A stretch of DNA of 64,000 nucleotides, taken from NCBI RefSeq assembly GCF_030053135.1, contig NZ_CP125652.1, positions 4,210,501-4,274,500 on the forward strand, read 5' to 3'. The DNA comes from Rhizobium sp. BT04. GTDB lineage: Bacteria > Pseudomonadota > Alphaproteobacteria > Rhizobiales > Rhizobiaceae. The notes under the pieces are model-generated. The model had not been told where the DNA came from, did no database searches, and saw nothing but the letters and a program-made list of their open reading frames with translations. Made by a program: the position numbers and the translations under genes. Shown in pieces: positions 59,470-64,000 of the stretch. Positions within the stretch are counted from its first letter, which is position 1, and each line of letters starts with the position of its first letter.

Positions 59470-60534
59470 ATGCAGTCCTTTCGATTGCTGGGAATTGGTC
59501 TCGCCTGCGCAGTTCTGGCTGCCTGCGAGGAGAAAGCTGAAGTGGCGCCGCCGCCGCAGCAGGTCCGCGTCGTTGCGGCGGCGGCGGCTGAGTATCAACC
59601 GGGTGCTGAAATCACCGGCGAGGTCAAGGCGAGGATCCAGACCGAACTCTCCTTCCGCGTCAGCGGCCGGGTTCTGGAGAGAAGGGTCGACGTCGGATCG
59701 CATGTTCACGCCGGCGACGTTCTGGCGAGGCTCAACGATACCGAACAACAGGCGGACGTCAGCGTCGCCCGCGCCGCACTGGAGTCGGCGCAAGCCGTCG
59801 TTGCGCAGAGGACACTCGCCTTCGACCGGGCGAAGTCGCTCCTGCAGTCGCAGGCTGTTCCGCGGGCGGTCTTTGACGATGCGCAGGAGGAGCTGCTGAG
59901 TGCACAGGCTTCCCTCGAGGCCGCCGAGGCCGCGCTCGCGACGGCCGAGGACGCGCTGTCTTATACCCAGCTGAAGGCCGCCGCGGACGGCATCATCACG
60001 GCCCGCGGTATCGAAGCCGGGCAGGTGGTGTCAGCAGCGCAGTCGGCCTTCACGCTCGCCCATGACGGGCCACGAGACGCAGTGTTCGACGTCTTCGAGG
60101 CGTTCTTTCTGGATGGCCGGCCGCTGAACGACGTCGAGGTCGCACCGGTCTCCGACCCCGCGAGCGACGTCCATGCGGGCATTCGCGAGGTCTCTCCCGT
60201 CATAGACGCGAAGGCAGGCACGATCCGAATCAAGGTGGGGCTGCAGGACGGCGCGCCATGGCCGCTCGGAACGCCTGTCGTGGGCAAGCTGCGCGCCGCG
60301 CCGCGCGACGGCATCGTGCTGCCCTATACCGCGATCGCATCAGCCGAAGGCGAACCTGCCGTGTGGCTCGTCAACCCTCAAAACCAAACCGTTTCACTCC
60401 GGAAGATTGCGGTCGACCGATATCGCCAAAGCGATTTCGTCGTCACCGGCGGCGTCGCCGCACAAGACCTGATCGTCACCGAAGGCGGAAAGTTCCTCAA
60501 GGAAGGCCAGGCCGTCGCCTGGGAAGGCAAGTGA
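59470..60534 (+). CDS. RND efflux adaptor (MFP/HlyD), lipoprotein, first copy
   Basis: A 354-residue periplasmic adaptor. The signal MQSFRLLGIGLACAVLAAC is a lipoprotein type (Cys near 19). The domains follow the MFP order: beta-barrel/lipoyl half (VKARIQTELSFRVSGRVLERRVDVGSHVHAGDVLARL), a long helical hairpin (ADVSVARAALESAQAVVAQRTLAFDRAKSLLQSQAVPRAVFDD...LEAAEAALATAEDAL), lipoyl part again (TQLKAAADGIITARGIEAGQVV), and a beta-barrel end. It bridges the RND pump and an outer-membrane channel. The next gene is a second adaptor, one base after its stop. Start ATG 59470 is within 100 bases of the predicted promoter. Confidence 0.9.
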   Translation: MQSFRLLGIGLACAVLAACEEKAEVAPPPQQVRVVAAAAAEYQPGAEITGEVKARIQTELSFRVSGRVLERRVDVGSHVHAGDVLARLNDTEQQADVSVARAALESAQAVVAQRTLAFDRAKSLLQSQAVPRAVFDDAQEELLSAQASLEAAEAALATAEDALSYTQLKAAADGIITARGIEAGQVVSAAQSAFTLAHDGPRDAVFDVFEAFFLDGRPLNDVEVAPVSDPASDVHAGIREVSPVIDAKAGTIRIKVGLQDGAPWPLGTPVVGKLRAAPRDGIVLPYTAIASAEGEPAVWLVNPQNQTVSLRKIAVDRYRQSDFVVTGGVAAQDLIVTEGGKFLKEGQAVAWEGK

Positions 60535-60535
60535 G

Positions 60536-61633
60536 ATGACCCTCAATCGCATATGTACCTCTCTCCCGCTTCTTCTGTCAGTGTCGCTGCTTGCAGGCTG
60601 CGATCAGAGCTCCGTCGCGGGGGAGGAGACGGCTCCCCGTCCTGTCAAAGTCGTCATGGCCGCGGCCGAACAAGACAAAATCGCAAGCTCGCCCGGCGTG
60701 GTTCGGGCCCGCATCGAGACCGACCTGGCGTTTCGGACGCTGGGGCGAATGGTGTCCCGCAAGGTCGATGTTGGGGACCTGGTGCACAAGGGCGATGTCC
60801 TGGCGGAAATCGATCCTCTCACTCTGCAACTCGCAGTCAAGAGCGCGGAAGCCGAACTGCGCAACGCCCAGGCGCAGTTGGAGAACGCTGCGACGACGGA
60901 AATGCGCAAGCGAAAGCTTATGCAGAGCAGCGCAGCAAGCATTGCGGATCATGATCTTGCCGAACAACAACTCAAATCGGCTGCCGCCAATGTCGCGAAA
61001 GCGACGGCCAGCCTTGCGAAGGCGCACGAGCAGCTCGGCTACGCCGAGCTGAAGGCCGAGTTCGATGGTGTCGTGACCGCCACGTCCGCGGAAATGGGCC
61101 AGACGGTTTCGGCCGGCCAGCCGGTCTTGAAACTGGCGCGTCTCGAGCAGCGCGACGTGGTCGTCGACGTGCCGGAAGCGCAGTTCAGTCGCATTCGCCT
61201 GGACGACCGCTTCAACGTCGCCCTGCAGCTCGACAGCAGGATCCAGGCAACTGGCGCGGTCCGCGAGATCGCACCGCAGGCCGATCCCAATACCCGCACC
61301 TATCGGCTGAAGATCGGGATCGATCAGGCGCCGGACATCTTCCGCCTTGGCGCCGTGATCACTGCGACGCCGCTTGTCGGAGAAAGGAAGCAGGCGATCA
61401 CGCTGCCGCTCTCCGCCATTCGCCATGAAGGCGGTACCAGCCAGGTATGGGTGGTAGATCGCTCGACAGCCACTGTCGCTCCGAGAGTGGTTGAACTGGA
61501 AGGTCCGGCGTCCGTCCCGCGTTCCGTCCTGGTTCACGCGGGCCTGCGGGAAGGGGAAGAGATCGTCATTGCCGGAGTCGATGAACTCACCGATGGACAG
61601 AAAGTGCAACTCGGACAGGAGCCACGCCCGTGA
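60536..61633 (+). CDS. RND efflux adaptor (MFP/HlyD), lipoprotein, second copy
   Basis: A 365-residue adaptor starting at ATG 60536, one base after the first adaptor's stop. Signal MTLNRICTSLPLLLSVSLLAGC is a lipoprotein type. The order is as in the first: lipoyl (RTLGRMVSRKVDVGDLVHKGDVLAEIDPL), helical hairpin (QLENAATTEMRKRKLMQSSAASIADHDLAEQQLKSAAANVAKATASL), lipoyl (YAELKAEFDGVVTATSAEMGQTVSAGQPVL), barrel. It overlaps the pump gene's GTG start. Two adaptors before one pump is unusual but known for pumps with heteromeric adaptors. Confidence 0.9.
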   Translation: MTLNRICTSLPLLLSVSLLAGCDQSSVAGEETAPRPVKVVMAAAEQDKIASSPGVVRARIETDLAFRTLGRMVSRKVDVGDLVHKGDVLAEIDPLTLQLAVKSAEAELRNAQAQLENAATTEMRKRKLMQSSAASIADHDLAEQQLKSAAANVAKATASLAKAHEQLGYAELKAEFDGVVTATSAEMGQTVSAGQPVLKLARLEQRDVVVDVPEAQFSRIRLDDRFNVALQLDSRIQATGAVREIAPQADPNTRTYRLKIGIDQAPDIFRLGAVITATPLVGERKQAITLPLSAIRHEGGTSQVWVVDRSTATVAPRVVELEGPASVPRSVLVHAGLREGEEIVIAGVDELTDGQKVQLGQEPRP

Positions 61634-64000
61634 ACAAATTCAACCTTTCTGACTGGGCGCTCGAGCATCGTTCTCTCGTCTGGTACTTCATGATCATGTT
61701 CGCGGTGGCCGGCGCCTTTGCCTATCTCGGGCTCGGACGCGAGGAGGATCCGTCCTTCACGATCAAGACGATGGTGATCCAGGCCCAGTGGCCAGGTGCC
61801 TCTGCCCAGGAGGTGACGCAGCAGGTTACCGACCGCATCGAAAAAAAGCTCCAGGAACTCGACAAACTAGAACATACCCGCAGCATTACCACGGCCGGTC
61901 AAACGATCGTCTTCGTCGACCTGCTGCCGGATACCAACGCGCGGGACGTTAAACCCACCTGGTCGCGCGTCCGCAACTTGATTGACGATATCAAGCACGA
62001 ATTTCCCCAAGGCGTGGTCGGACCCTTCTTCGATGACCAGTTCGGCGACGTCTATGGCAATATTTTTGCCTTCACGGCAGACGGCCTCAGTCAGAGAGAA
62101 CTGCGCGATTTCGCCGAGGATGCCCGAACACAGATCCTCAACATCCCCGACGTCGGCAAGGTCGACATCGCCGGCGCGCAGGACGAGGTGATCTACCTCG
62201 AATTCTCCACCCGCAAGATCGCCGCTCTCGGCATCGACCGCTCCGCCATCATTGCCACGCTGCAGGCGCAGAACGCCGTCACCCAGTCCGGCTTTGTCGA
62301 AACGGGGCCGGAGCGGGTCGCTTTGCGGGTCGGCGGGCGTTTCATCTCTGAAGACACCTTGCGGGGGATCAATCTTCGGGTAAACGACCGGTTCTTCCCG
62401 CTGACCGACGTCGCCACGATCACCCGTGGCTACGTCGACCCGCCGACGTCACTCTTCCGCTTCAACGGAAAGCCCGCCATCGGGCTGGCGATCGGCATGA
62501 AGACGGGCGGCAATGTGCTTGCGTTCGGCGAAGCGCTTGACAAGACGATGAGCAAAATCACCCAGGAGCTTCCGGTCGGGGTCTCCGTCGAACAGGTATC
62601 CGACCAACCGAAGGTGGTTGAGGAGGCCGTCGGCGGCTTTACGAAAGCCCTGTTCGAGGCAGTCGCGATCGTGCTCGCGATCAGCTTCATCAGTCTGGGG
62701 ATGAGGGCCGGCCTGGTGGTGGCAATCGCGATTCCGCTCGTTCTCGCCATCACCTTCATGGTCATGTTCTACACCGGCATATCGCTGCAGCGCATCTCGC
62801 TTGGAGCGCTGATCATCGCGCTCGGCCTCCTCGTCGACGACGCCATGATCGCCGTCGAGATGATGGTTGCACGGCTGGAAGCGGGCGACAGTCTCACGAA
62901 GGCCGCCACCTACGTCTACACATCCACGGCCTTCCCGATGCTGACGGGCACGCTCGTCACTGTCGCAGGTTTCATCCCCGTCGCTTTCAACAAGAGCAAC
63001 GCTGGCGAGTTCACCTTCACGCTCTTTGTCGTCATCGCGGTTTCGCTCGTCGTTTCATGGGTGGTCGCGGTCGTGTTCACGCCCCTGATCGGGGTGACCA
63101 TTCTACCAAAGACAATGAAGAAGCACGCTGAGCACAAGGGTCGGTTTGCGAAGGCGTTTTCGAACCTGCTGCAATTCTGCCTGCGCTGGCGCTGGATGAC
63201 GATCGTCGCAACGGTCCTTCTCTTCGCTGGATCGATCGCCGGCCTGTCGATGGTGCAACAGCAATTTTTCCCGAGCTCTGACCGTCCGGAACTGATCGTC
63301 GACTGGAATCTGCCGCAGAACAGTTCGATCGCCGAAACGAGCCGCCAGATGGCCCAGTTCGAACATGAGATGCTGACTGACAACCCTGGCATCGAGCATT
63401 GGTCGACATATGTTGGCAGGGGTGCGCCGCGCTTCGTTCTTTCCTTCGACGTGCAGCCGGCTGACGTTTCCTTCGGCCAGACGGTCATTGTCACCAAGGG
63501 GCTCGACGTCAGAGACAAGCTGAAGCAGCAGATGGAAACCTACCTGCAGAAGACATTTCCGGGAACGGACGCTTACGTGAAGCTTCTCGACATCGGGCCT
63601 CCGGTTGGCAAGCCGATCCAGTACCGTGTGTCCGGCGAAAATCTGCAGACGGTGCGCAATCTGGCACAGAAGCTGGGCTCGATTGTCGGCACTTATCCTT
63701 CCCTCAGGAACATTGCCTTCGACTGGAACGAGCCGGCCCGTGTCGTCAAGATAGACGTGCTGCAGGATAAGGCCAGACAGCTCGGCGTCTCGTCTCAGGA
63801 CATCGCAATGGCGCTCAACACTGTCGTACAAGGAAATGCCGTAACGCAGGTTCGCGATGACATCTATCTGGTCGACGTCATCGGCCGTGCCGCGGAAAAG
63901 GAGCGGGGCTCGATCGACACCCTGCTTGACCTGCAACTGCAGAGCAGCAGCGGTCAATCCGTCCCGCTGTCATCGGTCGCAACCTTCCACTACGAGCTCG
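61630..64000 (+). CDS. RND efflux pump (AcrB/AcrD/AcrF type), runs off the right edge
   Basis: The start is GTG 61630, which overlaps the stop of the second adaptor (GTGA). The reading (VNKFNLSDWALEHRSLVWYF) goes to the end of the window without a stop, about 790 residues of a protein expected to be about 1020-1050. Recognisable parts: GREEDPSFTIKTMVIQAQWPGAS near the start, the porter domain, and the membrane helix with LGLLVDDAMIAVE, which carries the two Asp of the proton relay. It would pump compounds out with the two adaptors; no outer membrane TolC gene is seen in the window. Confidence 0.92.
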   Translation, partial: MNKFNLSDWALEHRSLVWYFMIMFAVAGAFAYLGLGREEDPSFTIKTMVIQAQWPGASAQEVTQQVTDRIEKKLQELDKLEHTRSITTAGQTIVFVDLLPDTNARDVKPTWSRVRNLIDDIKHEFPQGVVGPFFDDQFGDVYGNIFAFTADGLSQRELRDFAEDARTQILNIPDVGKVDIAGAQDEVIYLEFSTRKIAALGIDRSAIIATLQAQNAVTQSGFVETGPERVALRVGGRFISEDTLRGINLRVNDRFFPLTDVATITRGYVDPPTSLFRFNGKPAIGLAIGMKTGGNVLAFGEALDKTMSKITQELPVGVSVEQVSDQPKVVEEAVGGFTKALFEAVAIVLAISFISLGMRAGLVVAIAIPLVLAITFMVMFYTGISLQRISLGALIIALGLLVDDAMIAVEMMVARLEAGDSLTKAATYVYTSTAFPMLTGTLVTVAGFIPVAFNKSNAGEFTFTLFVVIAVSLVVSWVVAVVFTPLIGVTILPKTMKKHAEHKGRFAKAFSNLLQFCLRWRWMTIVATVLLFAGSIAGLSMVQQQFFPSSDRPELIVDWNLPQNSSIAETSRQMAQFEHEMLTDNPGIEHWSTYVGRGAPRFVLSFDVQPADVSFGQTVIVTKGLDVRDKLKQQMETYLQKTFPGTDAYVKLLDIGPPVGKPIQYRVSGENLQTVRNLAQKLGSIVGTYPSLRNIAFDWNEPARVVKIDVLQDKARQLGVSSQDIAMALNTVVQGNAVTQVRDDIYLVDVIGRAAEKERGSIDTLLDLQLQSSSGQSVPLSSVATFHYEL

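Noticed and set aside
1..64000. Searched for tRNA, rRNA, insertion sequences, phage genes and luxI homologues
   Set aside because: None seen by eye. Small or degenerate RNA genes cannot be excluded without a dedicated covariance or homology search.

Overview
This window looks like a chromosome or large-replicon segment from a fast-growing Rhizobium of the leguminosarum/etli type. The reasons are the high G+C content, rhizobial codon use, RIME-type intergenic palindromes, a TIGR03808-type Tat-exported beta-helix protein, an L-asparaginase of the Rhizobium etli class, many glutathione S-transferases and many c-di-GMP proteins. This placement is inferred from the proteins and repeats, not from a search. 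I saw no rRNA, tRNA, CRISPR array, insertion sequence, phage gene or replication origin.

Layout. 1-2.8 kb: end of an HdeD-like membrane protein, an orphan ParD antitoxin and an EAL-CBS-GGDEF signalling protein. 3-7.8 kb: a quinone oxidoreductase, then an MFS exporter divergent from a Cys-rich SufR/COG2345-type regulator with a striking three-arm operator, then a second MFS transporter and a small membrane protein. 8-15.3 kb: a lipoprotein, asparaginase, a DeoR regulator divergent from a DUF4406 protein, two GSTs, a LysR regulator, a YjbR/MmcQ protein and small or remnant genes. 15.4-19.3 kb: a reverse operon of MBL hydrolase, nitroreductase and FMN reductase, then the TIGR03808 protein.

19.5-26.8 kb is a signalling block: PAS-GAF-GGDEF-EAL, a LuxR solo, a soluble PAS-PAS chemoreceptor with a CheR/CheB tether-like C terminus, and a 5TM-PAS-PAS-GGDEF cyclase. 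26.8-35.4 kb: a GDPD-type phosphodiesterase, a GST, an alpha/beta hydrolase, the ligase-associated exonuclease plus ATP-dependent DNA ligase pair, a Tat-type hydrolase, a frameshifted small gene and two paralogous L,D-transpeptidases. 35.7-37 kb: cold shock protein, rpsU (S21, TTG start), a regular array of five mini-hairpins and two small basic proteins. 37-40.8 kb: OhrR/Ohr, then a MarR regulator divergent from a DUF899-DUF1579-VOC cluster, each pair with a visible palindromic operator. 40.8-52.7 kb: two ABC-F proteins, a HerA-like DUF853 ATPase, NUDIX, an isolated zwf, tam and a CNNM/CorC protein.

The most interesting part is 52.7-64 kb. Two TetR-type genes each diverge from an operon: patatin-like lipase, acetoacetate decarboxylase and 3-hydroxybutyrate dehydrogenase on one side; a tripartite RND efflux system with two adaptor lipoproteins on the other. 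The two intergenic regions carry almost the same 46-bp element (37 of 46 bases identical). In it the TTGACA -35 boxes of two overlapping opposed promoters are also the arms of the operator, and a third half-site lies beside each TetR gene. A DUF2092 protein and a Gly/Ser-rich secreted protein sit between the two operons. This predicts one small shared regulon joining ketone-body/polyhydroxybutyrate-type metabolism or lipid turnover to efflux.
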